From: Lancefieldella sp. Marseille-Q7238
Lineage (GTDB): Bacteria > Actinomycetota > Coriobacteriia > Coriobacteriales > Atopobiaceae
Reading direction: 5' to 3'
NCBI RefSeq assembly: GCF_949152215.1
Contig: NZ_OX424407.1
Span: 310,001-374,000 of the forward strand
DNA length: 64,000 bases
A program made the translations under genes and the position numbers. The notes beneath the pieces are model-generated. The model was not told the DNA's origin. It saw nothing but the letters and a program-made list of their open reading frames with translations, and did not search any database. Shown here in pieces: positions 42,622 through 52,914 of this stretch. Positions within the stretch are counted from its first letter, which is position 1. The number at the start of each line of letters is the position of its first letter.

Positions 42622-44469
42622 GTGGCTAAGCATTTCGCCGACAGTAATGAGGTTCTCGAAGCCCAACCAAAGCACCTTTCCCCTGATGATACTACCGAAT
42701 CCGACGACATCGAAACGGCTTCTTCCAATCAAGAGATTGACGAGAAGAACGAAGGTGTTGGCGAGAAGGACGCTGAGCAGGCATCTCAGCCCTACAGCAC
42801 CGAAACTGCAATCCAAAGCATCGAGCGCTATAAGATAGACACGTCCGTCCTTCCACGCATCGATGGCAAAGGCTTCCCTGCCGGCAACGACGGCGCGCCT
42901 GTCGGTGATGCCTTCATCGACGCTACGACCGCAATTGATACCGCAGCCGCAGCGGAAACCGCCACACCCGCCGCGTCCGGCGCCGACACCCCCGCAACCG
43001 CAGAAACGCCCGCCGGCGCTGAAGCAACGACTCTCATCACACCTCCTGAAGCGCTCAAGCCAGCAGGCCCCGCAAAGAAGCGCAAGCTGTGGCTCATCCC
43101 CGTGGTACTTCTCGCCGTGCTTGCTACCGTTTACCTTGGCGGCGTGATTGTCTTCCACTTCATCTTCATGCCGAATACCACGGTGTATGGAATCGACTAT
43201 TCACTGAAGCCCGTCTCAAGTCTCGCCGCCTCTATTGAATCGGACACAGCCTCGTACAGCGGCCACATCACCGGAGCGGGAATTGACGTCAAGCTGAGCG
43301 CTGCTGACATCAACCTGACCTACGATGGAACGGGATATGCAAACGACGCCCTCTCGCAAGAAAACGTATGGGCATGGCCGGCCGAGATTTTCAAATCGCG
43401 CGAGCTCAAGCCAACAGGTACCGCCTCATATGACCATGACAAGCTCAAAGAAATCCTGTCAGGCGTCATTAAGGAGAATGAAGAAGCGGCAAGCGGCCAG
43501 GACCACAGTGGCATTACCTTCAACTCTTCCACAGGCAAATTCACGATGTCCGACCAAGCAATTGCCATGCGTATTCTGCCCGATAAGGCGGATCAGGAAA
43601 TCGGTGACGCGCTGAACAGCCTTACCAAAGACATTACGCTTGACAACAAAGTCATTCAAAGTTCCGAAAACATTGAGGCCGCCATCTCCGCAGCTAACGC
43701 ATATGTTGCTGCCGCACCAAAACTCAAACTCGGCGACAACGACGCAGGAGCGATTACGGCAGACCAAGTTGCCGGCTGGATCAGTTTTGACGAAAACCTT
43801 AACGTAAATCTCAATGAACAGGCCATCCGTGATTACGTCCACGGAGATCTTTCGAAGCAGCTCGACTCCAAGGGAACCGCGCGTACCTACACGCGGCCCG
43901 ACGGCAAAGAGATAACCACTGTCGCAGGCGGACACTACGGCTGGGTCATTGATGGTGATAAGACCGCCGATGCTCTCATCAACGCCATTAAAAGCGGCGC
44001 CGTACAGCCAACCGTTGATGTCCCCTGTCTGCAGTCTGCGGTCACCTACGACCCAGGCAAACAGGATTGGGGCAAGCGCTATATTGACGTTGATATTTCC
44101 GAGCAGCATGCGCGCTTGTACGATGAAAGCGGCTCTATCATCTGGGAAGCCGATGTAGTCACTGGTATTCCTGATGGACGTCACAATACACCTGAAGGTG
44201 TTTGGGATATTACAAGCCATATTCGTGGCGCACGACTTCTTGGACCTAATGATGAATCCGGGCGCCCGGGTTGGGATACCAAGGTTGACTTCTGGCTCGG
44301 TGTCAAAGGCCAGGACACTGGCTTTCACAATGCTCCCTGGCGTGGCGCTTTCGGCGGACAGATTTACAAGACAGGCGGAAGCCACGGTTGCATCAATCTA
44401 AGCTACGACAACGCGCAAAAACTTTTTGAGCTTGCAAAAGACGGCGACCCTGTCGTCATCCACGAATAG
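42622..44469 (+). CDS. L,D-transpeptidase with peptidoglycan-binding region
   Basis: A 615-residue cell-wall enzyme of the YkuD class, expected to crosslink peptidoglycan 3-3 or attach proteins. Residues 1-150 are acidic and low-complexity, likely cytoplasmic; a membrane helix follows (LIPVVLLAVLATVYLGGVIVF near 160). The outside part contains peptidoglycan-binding-like repeats with NLTYDGTGY and then the YkuD domain: DISEQHARLYDES, GIPDGRHNTPEG and the catalytic cysteine in SHGCINLSYDNA. GTG start follows AGGAG. The cysteine and the His of SHGC are intact. Confidence 0.92.
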   Translation: MAKHFADSNEVLEAQPKHLSPDDTTESDDIETASSNQEIDEKNEGVGEKDAEQASQPYSTETAIQSIERYKIDTSVLPRIDGKGFPAGNDGAPVGDAFIDATTAIDTAAAAETATPAASGADTPATAETPAGAEATTLITPPEALKPAGPAKKRKLWLIPVVLLAVLATVYLGGVIVFHFIFMPNTTVYGIDYSLKPVSSLAASIESDTASYSGHITGAGIDVKLSAADINLTYDGTGYANDALSQENVWAWPAEIFKSRELKPTGTASYDHDKLKEILSGVIKENEEAASGQDHSGITFNSSTGKFTMSDQAIAMRILPDKADQEIGDALNSLTKDITLDNKVIQSSENIEAAISAANAYVAAAPKLKLGDNDAGAITADQVAGWISFDENLNVNLNEQAIRDYVHGDLSKQLDSKGTARTYTRPDGKEITTVAGGHYGWVIDGDKTADALINAIKSGAVQPTVDVPCLQSAVTYDPGKQDWGKRYIDVDISEQHARLYDESGSIIWEADVVTGIPDGRHNTPEGVWDITSHIRGARLLGPNDESGRPGWDTKVDFWLGVKGQDTGFHNAPWRGAFGGQIYKTGGSHGCINLSYDNAQKLFELAKDGDPVVIHE

Positions 44470-44550
44470 CCGCCACTGCGTTTACTCGTCGTCTACACAA
44501 TGCTTACGCGATGTCAGCACAACCGTTAACTTTCGTCGACTTCCGATGGC

Positions 44551-45930
44551 TTAAAACTTAGGCATCTGATTGCCGCCGAAGCCCATGTTGCGCATCATGG
44601 CTTCCATTTGACGGCGACCCTTTTTGGCGTTGCCACTTTGCGTCATAGCTTTCATCTTACCCATCATCTTATTCATCTCGCCCCACTGGCGGATGAGCTG
44701 GTTCACTTCCTGAATGGTGCGACCGGAGCCCGCAGAGATGCGCCTGCGGCGCTGTCCGTTAATGATTTTGGGACGCAGACGTTCTTCTCTGGTCATTGAG
44801 TGGATAATGGCCTCAATGCGCCCGAGTGAACTGTCATCCAAGCCGCCCTGCTGTGCCATCAGGCGATCTCCACCTGGAAGAGCGCTTATGAGTTTGGCAA
44901 GTCCTCCCATTTTACGGATTTGCTGCATTTGGTTGAGCAGGTCATCCATGGTAAATCCCTCGCGAAGCATGCGCTCGGCATCTTCAACCTGCTTTTCATC
45001 AGCAACTTTTTGAGCCTGCTCGACAATGGAGATAACGTCTCCCATGCCAAGAATGCGTTTTGCCATGCGGTCCGGATGAAAGACTTCAAGCGAATCGGGC
45101 TTCTCACCCATAGAAACAAATTTGATAGGCTTGCCGGTCACCTCGCGGACGGAAAGCGCGCCGCCGCCACGAGCATCGCCGTCAAGCTTGGACATGATGA
45201 CTCCGTCAAAGTCCACGCGCTCGGCAAAGGTAGTCACAACGTTGACGATATCCTGGCCGGTCATAGCATCAACGACCATCAAAATCTGATCAGGTTTGAC
45301 AGCCTGCTTGATAGCGACGGCTTCCTGCATCATCTCTTCATCAATCTGCAGACGGCCAGCGGTATCAACGATTACGATGTCATTCATGTGATCAATGGCT
45401 TGGTGGATGGATTCAGAGGCAATAGCCACCGCGTCACGACCGTCTCCGCGATACACGGGAACTTCAATTTCGGCGCCGAGAGTCTCAAGCTGATCGGCCG
45501 CTGCGGGACGATGGACGTCACAGGCCGCCAAAAGCGGACGCTTGCCCTCGGACTTCAAGAGGTACGCCAGCTTAGCCGCCGCGGTAGTCTTGCCGGAGCC
45601 TTGCAGGCCGACCAGCATAATGACGTTCGGAATGCGGTTCTGAGCAAGTACCAGCTTTGACTCGGTCGAACCCAAAAGCGATGTCAGCTCATCCAAAACA
45701 ATGCGCACCACGTTTTGAGCGGGAGAAAGAGACTCAAGCACCTCAGCCGTCAGGCACTGCTCCTTGCAGCGCGCAACAAAGTTCTTGACCACGCGATAGT
45801 TGACATCGGCTTCAAGCAGTGCCATACGAATTTCGCGCATGGCGACGTTGATATCATCCTCGGTCAGACGGCCCTTACCGCGTAGAGCGGCAAACGTGTC
45901 TTGGAGACGATCCTGCAGGCTGTTAAACAT
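44551..45930 (-). CDS. ffh: Signal recognition particle protein Ffh
   Basis: The SRP GTPase that targets nascent membrane proteins. The 459-residue product has the N-domain helix bundle, the GTPase G1 GLQGSGKTTAAAKLA near residues 104-118, DTAGRLQID (G3), TKLD-type SKLDGDARGG, and an M-domain that ends in a Met/Gly-rich tail (MRNMGFGGNQMPKF). It overlaps ftsY by one base (TAATG). SRP RNA is not visible in the window. Length is typical. Confidence 0.97.
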   Translation of the reverse strand: MFNSLQDRLQDTFAALRGKGRLTEDDINVAMREIRMALLEADVNYRVVKNFVARCKEQCLTAEVLESLSPAQNVVRIVLDELTSLLGSTESKLVLAQNRIPNVIMLVGLQGSGKTTAAAKLAYLLKSEGKRPLLAACDVHRPAAADQLETLGAEIEVPVYRGDGRDAVAIASESIHQAIDHMNDIVIVDTAGRLQIDEEMMQEAVAIKQAVKPDQILMVVDAMTGQDIVNVVTTFAERVDFDGVIMSKLDGDARGGGALSVREVTGKPIKFVSMGEKPDSLEVFHPDRMAKRILGMGDVISIVEQAQKVADEKQVEDAERMLREGFTMDDLLNQMQQIRKMGGLAKLISALPGGDRLMAQQGGLDDSSLGRIEAIIHSMTREERLRPKIINGQRRRRISAGSGRTIQEVNQLIRQWGEMNKMMGKMKAMTQSGNAKKGRRQMEAMMRNMGFGGNQMPKF

Positions 45931-46835
45931 TATTGAACTCCCTCGCCCACGAGCGCTTCACAGAAATCGTGCGCCTCAAATGTTTGCAAATCATCAAGAG
46001 CTTCGCCCACGCCAATGCGATAGATAGGCAGGTTAAGCTGGTTGGATATGGCAAGGGCTATGCCGCCCTTAGCGGTACCGTCAAGTTTTGTGACGATAAG
46101 ACCGTCAAGATCGAGAGCGTCATTGAACTCCTTGGCCTGGTTAAGGCCGTTTTGTCCGGTTGTAGCGTCAATCACCAAAACTACGCTCACCGGCGTCACG
46201 CCCGCACGCTTACGCGTCACTGAAACAACCTTCGCCAGCTCGCGCATTAAGTCAGAGGAGGTATGCAGGCGTCCGGCCGTGTCAATAAGCACCAGCTCAG
46301 CGCCGCGCTTCTCGGCCTCATCGATAACGTCATAGCACACGCTTGCGGGATCCGCGCCGCGCTCGCGCGTAATGACTTCAACGCCTGAGCGTTCTCCCCA
46401 TATCTCAAGCTGCTCAATCGCGGCGGCGCGAAAGGTGTCAGCTCCCCCGATGAGCACGCGACTGCCTTCGGCTTTCGCACGTCCTGCCAGCTTGCCCACC
46501 GTGGTCGTCTTGCCCGCGCCGTTAATGCCGACAAAGAGCACAATCGACGGCGTATCAGTGAAGGGATCGCGAGAAGCGCGCGGGAACTCCCGAGAAAGCC
46601 TCTCAATGAGCGCTCGACGAAGCTGATCCGACCGCGTGAGATTCTCACGCGCGGCCTGTTCGCGGAGGTCGTCCGTAACGCGTATGGCAACCTCAGCTCC
46701 CATATCCCCCATCACGAGGGTGTCTTCAAGGTCATCCCAAAAATCCTCAGTGACCTCGCCTCCCATATAAAAAATCTCATTGAGCGTTTCGCGTGAACGC
46801 TCAAGGCCGCGACGAAGATTGTCCATGAAACCCAT
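45930..46835 (-). CDS. ftsY: Signal recognition particle receptor FtsY
   Basis: The SRP receptor GTPase at the membrane, partner of Ffh encoded next. The 301-residue product lacks the acidic A domain of E. coli FtsY, and has the NG domain with GINGAGKTTTVGKLA near residues 104-118, DTAGRLH and TKLDGTAKGG. A TGATG junction couples it to smc. The short form is common in Gram-positive bacteria. Confidence 0.97.
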   Translation of the reverse strand: MGFMDNLRRGLERSRETLNEIFYMGGEVTEDFWDDLEDTLVMGDMGAEVAIRVTDDLREQAARENLTRSDQLRRALIERLSREFPRASRDPFTDTPSIVLFVGINGAGKTTTVGKLAGRAKAEGSRVLIGGADTFRAAAIEQLEIWGERSGVEVITRERGADPASVCYDVIDEAEKRGAELVLIDTAGRLHTSSDLMRELAKVVSVTRKRAGVTPVSVVLVIDATTGQNGLNQAKEFNDALDLDGLIVTKLDGTAKGGIALAISNQLNLPIYRIGVGEALDDLQTFEAHDFCEALVGEGVQ

Positions 46836-49800
46836 CAGGCGTCAACCACCTTTCCGGTCGTATGATCAAGTCTCTGTGAGACCACATGACTTACGCCATC
46901 TGCCTGCATAGACACACCGTACAGAACATCCGCCTGCTCCATGGTGCGTCTCTGGTGAGAGATAACGATAAGCTGTGTTGTTTCTTTGAGCTGCTCAATC
47001 GCGTCAAGCAGTTTTGAGAGGTTAGCGTCATCGAGCGCCGCCTCAACCTCATCAAATACGTAAAACGGAACCGTGCGAGTCCGATATACAGCAAAGAGAA
47101 GCGCCAAGGCCGTGAGACTCTTCTCGCCACCGCTCATCAGCATCATCTTGGTAATGCGTTTGCCGCGAGGCTGAGCCACAATCTCAATACCCGTCTCGGA
47201 AAGGTTTTCCGGATCGGTCATCTCAATGCGAGCGTGCCCACCGGGAAAGAGCATCGAGAAAATCTCGGAGAAGTTTTGATTGACCTTTTCAAAGACGACA
47301 AGAAAACGATTGCGCATCTTGCGCTCGATAGCCGAAGTAATTTTTTTGAGAGAGCCGCGCGCAGCCTCAAGATCTGCTACCTGCTCGCCAATATAATCGG
47401 CGCGCTCCTTGAGGCGCTGATATTCATCCATGGCTACCTCGTTGACAGGACCAATACCGTCAAGCTGCCGCTTAAGCTGATCAACCGTTCGCTCAGCAGC
47501 CGCACGGTCCTCCGGTTCCGGTAACTTCAGCGCTTCGTCAAGCACCGCCCCTGTTGCGATAATGGCGTTAATGGCGTTTTCCACCTGCACTTCAAGACGG
47601 CCGATTTCAACCTTAACGTCATTGGCGCGCGAGCGTTCCTGCTCAAGTTCGGCCTGCGCCGCTGAGACGGCATCTTTCGCCTCGCCGATAGTCTTGCGCA
47701 GCGAATCGGAGTCCGCCTCCGCAAGTGAGGCGCGGTCTTTCAGGCGAGAAGCCCATTCAAGCGCGCGCCCGTGGAGAGCCTCATAGCGCTCATAGAGCGG
47801 GTCAACGCGCAGACGGATAACATCGAGTGCATGAGAGGACTGCTCTGTCGCGTTTATCTGCTGCTCAAGAGTTTGCACACGCTTTGCCAGTTCAGCCGCG
47901 CGAGCGTCAAGATTTGCCCGGCGCTCAGTAGCCATCGCTAATTTCATACGGGCGTCAGAGAGCTCACGCGACGCCTTACCCTGGGCGTGAATGGCCTTAT
48001 CGTGCTTGGCGGTTGTTTCGGAAAGCAGTCGAGCAAGCTCCTCCGCACGCTCAGACGCCTCATGCGACGCCTGTCTATGTTCTTCAATATGAAAATGGGC
48101 GTCCTGCGCACGTTCAGACGCGACCGCACGAGCCTTTGTCACCTGGCTCTTCTCCGCCTTCGCGGAAGCCACTTGCCCTTCCAGGCGCCCTCGCTCAGAA
48201 GAGAGAGACGTAAGCTCACCAGAAAGGCGCGCCGCCTCCCCTTGGGCCGCAACGCTTTTCTCCCGCGCCGTGGCAAGCTTTGTCTCTGCTTGCGCCACTG
48301 CCGCAATCGCAGCCTCATGAGCTGCCTTTAGATGACCTCTGTCTTTTTCAAGCGCACGAATACGACGTTTGCGCTCAAGAGCGCCCACTTTCGCAGAAGC
48401 AGGCGTACCAATCCTCAGCCGGCCGTCAGGAAAGAGTATCGCGCCGTCAAGCGTTACATATGTGCACAAGGACGCTTTCTCATGAGCCGCGAGAGCTTCG
48501 CTGACATCGCCAACCACTCGCATGCTGCCAAACAGCGCTTCAAGCAGGGCACGCGATGATTCGGCCACATGAATCCTGTCAAGGAGCGCCTCGCCGGGAG
48601 CGTCTTTATCGATGCGCTCCGCGCTCTCAGAGCATCGCGCTGCGCGTGAAACAATCGTGGCGCATCCTTCAGCCTCTTTGTACGCGAGCGCGGCGGAGGC
48701 AAGCGTATCCGCTTCCGAAACGGAACCGACCACAAAGGCCGCCAAGTCATCTCCGAGCAATCGTTCAAGCAAGGGCTCAATGCGCTCATCAGCGTCAATA
48801 CAATCGGCAAGACGGCTTTCAATAAGCTCAGCAACGGCCTCATCATCCGCAAGCGCCGCGGCGCGCGGACTTGTTTTTGCCGTTTCAACGTCAAGTGACG
48901 TCAGCGCCGTCAATGTCGCCTCCGCTTGCGAGAGCTTTCGCTTCGCGTCAGCTTCAACGGCACGCGCGGCTTCCAGCGCAGACGTATGTTCGGAAATCTC
49001 AGCAATCAAAGCTTCCGACTCACGCCGCGCAAGCTCCAGAGCCGCCGAAAGCTCATGCTCACGCGTTGAGCTTTGCGAGAGGGCTTCTTCCGCCGTTTTA
49101 AGCGACTCATTGATTTGCGCCAGACGAGAGACGTACATCTCATCCTCAACCTTTGCGTGCGTGATGTGCTCTTCCAGCTTTACATAAGCAAGCGTTTCCC
49201 TGTCAGCGACAGCGCGCGCGGACTTCTCCTCCGAACTCAGGCGCTGAAGTTCAAGGTCAAGTTCTTTTCGCCCGCTCGCCGCTTTTTGAGCAATTTCTTG
49301 CAGGGACTCCTGCGTTTTTTTGAGTTCGGTCTCTTGAGCGGAAAACGCTATGAGCTGGTCTTTGAGCTGTTCTGACTCGGTGGCAGCCTCTTGGCGCTGT
49401 CTGCCCATAACGGAAAGCTGCATACGCATATCGGAAAGGCGAGAAACCATGTTCTTGCCTTTCTCTTCCAAAAGACGCATGTCAGAGCCCATACGGCCAA
49501 GCACATCCTGCATACGGCGGCGCTGCTCGCCCAAATCTCCCACGAACAGGCCCTTTTGTTCAAGAAGCGACTGAAGTTTTTCGAGCTCCTGCACCTTTTC
49601 TTGAGAGCGATACCGCGCAAGTTCAATAGCAGCGTCAGCTTCCTTTTGACGAACGCTCAACTCCGCGTGAGTTTGCTGAAGCTGTCTCAAATCGTCCACA
49701 GCCAGCTGAACAGTAAGCTCGGTAAACTGCGCCTGCAGTGTTTTCGCGCGCGAGGCCTTGTCCACCTGCTTTTCAAGCGGACGCAGCTGCCGCGTAATCT

Positions 49801-50389
49801 CACGGGCAACCACTTTGGCGCGCGCCAGATTTTCATCCATAGCCGCAATTTTGCGCTCAGCCCGTTCCTTGCGGCGGCGATGCTTTGAGATATCAGCCGC
49901 TTCTTCGATAAGCTCACGGCGCTGCTCCGGACGGCTCGACAAAATAGAATCGAGTTTGCCCTGAGAAATGATGGAATGCGTATCCTTGCCAAGACCGGAA
50001 TCATGGAGAATATCCTGAATATCCATCAATCGAGCAGGCGCTCCATTGATCAGGTACTCGGACTCCCCCGAACGATACATGCGCCGGGTGATTCCAATCT
50101 CCGAAAAGTCAATGGGAAGCGTGTGATCGGAGTTGTCCAAGAGAAGCGTCACTTCCGCAACGCCGACCGCGTTTCTCGCGGAGGAACCCGAAAAGATAAC
50201 GTCTTCCATGGCCTGACCGCGCAGCATTTTTGCGCTCTGCTCGCCCAAAACCCACAGAATCGAATCGGAAACGTTTGATTTGCCCGAACCATTTGGTCCC
50301 ACCACAACAGTTAAGCCGGGGTCAAATTCCATGTGCGTTTTGTCGGCAAAGGACTTAAAGCCTTTGAGGGTAAGCGATTTGAGATACAA
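46835..50389 (-). CDS. smc: Chromosome segregation protein SMC
   Basis: Structural maintenance of chromosomes protein that organises and helps segregate the chromosome. The 1184-residue product has an N-terminal Walker A GPNGSGKSNVSDSI near residues 32-45, a long coiled coil broken by a hinge near the middle (about 500-680), and a C-terminal LMSGGEKSLTALALLFA with Walker B FYVFDEVEAALDDAN. The start is a TTG at 50389, chosen because AGGAGG lies seven bases upstream and no better start fits. It follows rnc after 10 bases. Confidence 0.97.
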   Translation of the reverse strand: MYLKSLTLKGFKSFADKTHMEFDPGLTVVVGPNGSGKSNVSDSILWVLGEQSAKMLRGQAMEDVIFSGSSARNAVGVAEVTLLLDNSDHTLPIDFSEIGITRRMYRSGESEYLINGAPARLMDIQDILHDSGLGKDTHSIISQGKLDSILSSRPEQRRELIEEAADISKHRRRKERAERKIAAMDENLARAKVVAREITRQLRPLEKQVDKASRAKTLQAQFTELTVQLAVDDLRQLQQTHAELSVRQKEADAAIELARYRSQEKVQELEKLQSLLEQKGLFVGDLGEQRRRMQDVLGRMGSDMRLLEEKGKNMVSRLSDMRMQLSVMGRQRQEAATESEQLKDQLIAFSAQETELKKTQESLQEIAQKAASGRKELDLELQRLSSEEKSARAVADRETLAYVKLEEHITHAKVEDEMYVSRLAQINESLKTAEEALSQSSTREHELSAALELARRESEALIAEISEHTSALEAARAVEADAKRKLSQAEATLTALTSLDVETAKTSPRAAALADDEAVAELIESRLADCIDADERIEPLLERLLGDDLAAFVVGSVSEADTLASAALAYKEAEGCATIVSRAARCSESAERIDKDAPGEALLDRIHVAESSRALLEALFGSMRVVGDVSEALAAHEKASLCTYVTLDGAILFPDGRLRIGTPASAKVGALERKRRIRALEKDRGHLKAAHEAAIAAVAQAETKLATAREKSVAAQGEAARLSGELTSLSSERGRLEGQVASAKAEKSQVTKARAVASERAQDAHFHIEEHRQASHEASERAEELARLLSETTAKHDKAIHAQGKASRELSDARMKLAMATERRANLDARAAELAKRVQTLEQQINATEQSSHALDVIRLRVDPLYERYEALHGRALEWASRLKDRASLAEADSDSLRKTIGEAKDAVSAAQAELEQERSRANDVKVEIGRLEVQVENAINAIIATGAVLDEALKLPEPEDRAAAERTVDQLKRQLDGIGPVNEVAMDEYQRLKERADYIGEQVADLEAARGSLKKITSAIERKMRNRFLVVFEKVNQNFSEIFSMLFPGGHARIEMTDPENLSETGIEIVAQPRGKRITKMMLMSGGEKSLTALALLFAVYRTRTVPFYVFDEVEAALDDANLSKLLDAIEQLKETTQLIVISHQRRTMEQADVLYGVSMQADGVSHVVSQRLDHTTGKVVDA

Positions 50390-50399
50390 CGACGTCCTC

Positions 50400-51137
50400 C
50401 TACTTCAAGCCCATATCGGCGTCAACATCAACGGGATTCTTGTCAACGCCAAGCCGCACGAGGGCGTCTTGAGCCGCCGCTGATTCCGCGGCTTTTTTGG
50501 AGGACCCTACTCCTCGTCCCGCCTTGAGGCCATCGACATATACGACTGAGGTAAACGTAGGCGTGTGCGCAGGACCGGACTCATCAATCAGTTCGTATTC
50601 GGGCGTGCATTTTCCATTTGCCTGCACCGCCTCCTGAAGGCGAGACTTCGGACTTACCGAACGCTCAGCAAGCGAAGGAGAGATATGCGGCCCTAAAGTC
50701 CTCATGACAAACTCATGAGTCGGCTCGTACCCCGCGTCAAGGTACAGCGCGCCAACAATGGACTCGTAGACGTTTTCAAGCGCGGAACGCATGCCGCGGC
50801 CTCCAGTACCTTTTTCAGACACTCCCATGACAATAAGCGGCTCGATACCGAGTGCTTTTGCCACAATGGAAAGCGTGTGTCCTGAAACAAGAGAGGTTTT
50901 CAGGCGGGTAAGTTCACCTTCGTCCATACCCGGATATCGCTCAAAGAGGTCAGTGGCAACAATAGCGCCCAAAATGGAATCTCCCAAAAACTCAAGGCGC
51001 TCATACGAAGCGGACACAGGCTTGCCTTCTACCGCGGACGGATGCGTGAGAGCGGCTTCGATAATATCTTTATGTGTAAATTTGTGGCTGCAGATGTCTT
51101 CAACTGCACGCACACGCTCATGTAATTTCAAACTCAA
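50400..51137 (-). CDS. rnc: Ribonuclease III
   Basis: Cleaves double-stranded RNA, including rRNA precursors. The 245-residue product has the signature YERLEFLGDSILGAIVA near residues 45-61 with the catalytic acidic residues, an E-N-V-Y-E in the second half of the domain (LENVYESIVGALYLD), and a C-terminal double-stranded-RNA-binding domain (NPKSRLQEAVQ-like SRLQEAVQANGKCTPEYEL). TTG start is inferred from the frame; its ribosome site is weak. acpP precedes it by 11 bases. Confidence 0.95.
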   Translation of the reverse strand: MSLKLHERVRAVEDICSHKFTHKDIIEAALTHPSAVEGKPVSASYERLEFLGDSILGAIVATDLFERYPGMDEGELTRLKTSLVSGHTLSIVAKALGIEPLIVMGVSEKGTGGRGMRSALENVYESIVGALYLDAGYEPTHEFVMRTLGPHISPSLAERSVSPKSRLQEAVQANGKCTPEYELIDESGPAHTPTFTSVVYVDGLKAGRGVGSSKKAAESAAAQDALVRLGVDKNPVDVDADMGLK

Positions 51138-51148
51138 AGCACCAATCT

Positions 51149-51385
51149 TTACGCTTCTTCGATAGCTTCGACGGCGTCACCAATAGTGGCAACATCGCTT
51201 AGCGATTCAGCATCAAATGTCATGTCAAATTCCTGCTCAAGATCGGTGACCAACTGCAGCAAATCAAACGAGTCAGCGCCGAGATCCTTAAATGAGGTTG
51301 TCTCGTCAAGCTCAGTGTCCTCATCAATATCAAGGGTTTCTCGAACAAGAGCAATTACTTTATCAAGTGTTTCGGAATTTGCCAT
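51149..51385 (-). CDS. acpP: Acyl carrier protein
   Basis: Carries acyl chains on a phosphopantetheine arm in fatty acid synthesis. The 78-residue protein is acidic and has DLGADSFDLLQLV with Ser39 as the attachment site. The start at 51385 follows GGAGGG. It lies between plsX and rnc, a common order in Gram-positive bacteria. Confidence 0.96.
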   Translation of the reverse strand: MANSETLDKVIALVRETLDIDEDTELDETTSFKDLGADSFDLLQLVTDLEQEFDMTFDAESLSDVATIGDAVEAIEEA

Positions 51386-51452
51386 TACGCCCTCCTTGCG
51401 CAAACGCAGAACATTGACAACGCAATTTTACCCGTGTTGCTGCCAGAAAGAC

Positions 51453-51521
51453 GCGAGAACCAACCAACCTGAAAGAACTACTCAGTTTAGAAGAACCGGT
51501 CGACCTGAAAGAGCTAGTCAG
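51453..51521. repeat. 33-36 bp tandem duplication spanning the plsX stop codon
   Basis: Units 51453-51485 and 51489-51521 share AGAACC, CCTGAAAGA and CTA-TCAG; period 36. The right unit contains the plsX stop codon (51514-51516). They lie in the plsX-acpP gap. Confidence 0.85.
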
Positions 51522-52503
51522 CCTGAACCGCTTCCGCGATTTTCCCCACAAGATTTCCATGAGCCGCGGTGGCAGCCGCAAGCGTACCAGCACATACCGC
51601 TCCGGCGCTTGTGGAACCATGTCCCTTGATGACAGGAGCGGAAAGGCCGAGAAGAACGGCTCCTCCTACCATATCACCTGAGAGCTCACCGGCCGTTTGC
51701 TTGAGAGCGTCTTTGAGCAGAAGCGCTCCGAGCGCCGCCTTTTTTGAGGATTTCACCGAATCTTTGATACGGCTCAAAATAAACTTGCCGGTAGACTCAA
51801 TCGTCTTGAGAGCCACATTGCCCGTAAGACCGTCCGCCACAATAACATCAAACCGGTCGCCCAACAAATCAACACCTTCGGCATTGCCGGAAAAGCCGAC
51901 AGTTGAGCTTGCGAGAGCCTCGTGATAGGAAAGTGTCAGCGCAGAGCCCTTAGTTTCTTCCGATCCGTTGGTGAGAAGACCGATAGAGGGCTCAGCGATA
52001 CCAAGCGCTACCTGCGCATACGCCTTGCCCATGCGGGCAAAGTCCACCATCATTTCAGGCTTTACGTCAGCGTTTGCTCCCGTATCAAGAAATACAGCCT
52101 GATGTCCGTGAAGGCCGGGCAGAAGGAGCGCCAGCGCGGGACGCTTTATTCCCCTGATGCGCCCGATGCCGAAGGTAGCCGCCGTCAGCACCGCACCTGT
52201 TGAACCGGCGGAAAAAAGTCCCGCCGCCTTGCCAGCGCGCACTGCCGCCGCGGCGCGCACAATGCTCGCGTCCTTTTTTTGACGCACCGCGTCTGCCGGA
52301 TGCTCGTCCATGCCGATAACTTCAGTGGTAACAAGAGCGTGAGCACGAACGTTCTTCTCGGCAAAGGGCGTCACAAACTCATCAGCTCCGGCGAGAAGGA
52401 CTTCGAGTTCAGGGTCTTTCTCAAGAGCCTGCGCGACTCCCGCGAGAACCACCTCAGGACTTTGATCTGAACCCATAACATCAACGCAAACGGTAGTGGG
52501 CAT
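51514..52503 (-). CDS. plsX: Phosphate acyltransferase PlsX
   Basis: Makes acyl phosphate from acyl-ACP at the start of phosphatidic acid synthesis. The 329-residue product opens with VCVDVMGSDQSPEVVLAGV and has FSAGSTGAVLTAATF and GLTGNVALKTIESTGK in the middle, followed by GGAVLLGLSAPVIKGHGSTS. GGGGGAA precedes the ATG. It sits downstream of rpmF, as usual, with a terminator-like hairpin in between. Confidence 0.96.
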   Translation of the reverse strand: MPTTVCVDVMGSDQSPEVVLAGVAQALEKDPELEVLLAGADEFVTPFAEKNVRAHALVTTEVIGMDEHPADAVRQKKDASIVRAAAAVRAGKAAGLFSAGSTGAVLTAATFGIGRIRGIKRPALALLLPGLHGHQAVFLDTGANADVKPEMMVDFARMGKAYAQVALGIAEPSIGLLTNGSEETKGSALTLSYHEALASSTVGFSGNAEGVDLLGDRFDVIVADGLTGNVALKTIESTGKFILSRIKDSVKSSKKAALGALLLKDALKQTAGELSGDMVGGAVLLGLSAPVIKGHGSTSAGAVCAGTLAAATAAHGNLVGKIAEAVQAD

Positions 52504-52515
52504 ACGTTCCCCCTT

Positions 52516-52554
52516 TATAGAAAAGGAGGCCGACCCAAGCGGGACAGCCTCCTT
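52516..52554 (-). terminator. Hairpin with T run between rpmF and plsX
   Basis: AAGGAGGC at 52523-52530 pairs with 52547-52554, followed on the minus strand by TTTTCT. It could end or attenuate the rpmF transcript, reducing read-through into plsX. Confidence 0.65.
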
Positions 52555-52574
52555 ACTCTTACGCTGTTTGAGAA

Positions 52575-52754
52575 CTACTCGGTAACAACAACCTCACGAG
52601 CCTTGTAATGGCCGCAGTTGGGGCAAACGTGATGAGGAAGCTTGGGAGCGCCGCACTCCGGACAAATGGAACGAGCAGGAGTTGCAACCTTGCTGTTTGC
52701 GGAACGACGAGTGTGGGTAGCGCCGCGACCCTTCTTTTGCTTAGGTACTGCCAT
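52575..52754 (-). CDS. rpmF: 50S ribosomal protein L32
   Basis: A 59-residue ribosomal protein opening MAVPKQKKGRGATHTRRSANS, the L32 N-terminus. Two CxxC knuckles (CPECGAP and CPNCG) bind zinc, so this is the zinc-containing form. GAGAGG lies upstream of the start at 52754. DUF177 upstream, plsX downstream: the classic rpmF locus. Confidence 0.97.
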   Translation of the reverse strand: MAVPKQKKGRGATHTRRSANSKVATPARSICPECGAPKLPHHVCPNCGHYKAREVVVTE

Positions 52755-52914
52755 CTTGGAACCTCTCTTACTTTCTTGCGAGCGTCCCATACCTGTTAGG
52801 ACGCGACCCATCTAATTTCATGCGTTGGATACTATACCACGCATGAGGGCATTTTGGACGCAAAAGCGCAATTTATTCAGATTTGTAGCTTTGCGCAACG
52901 TAGTTTTTACGCAA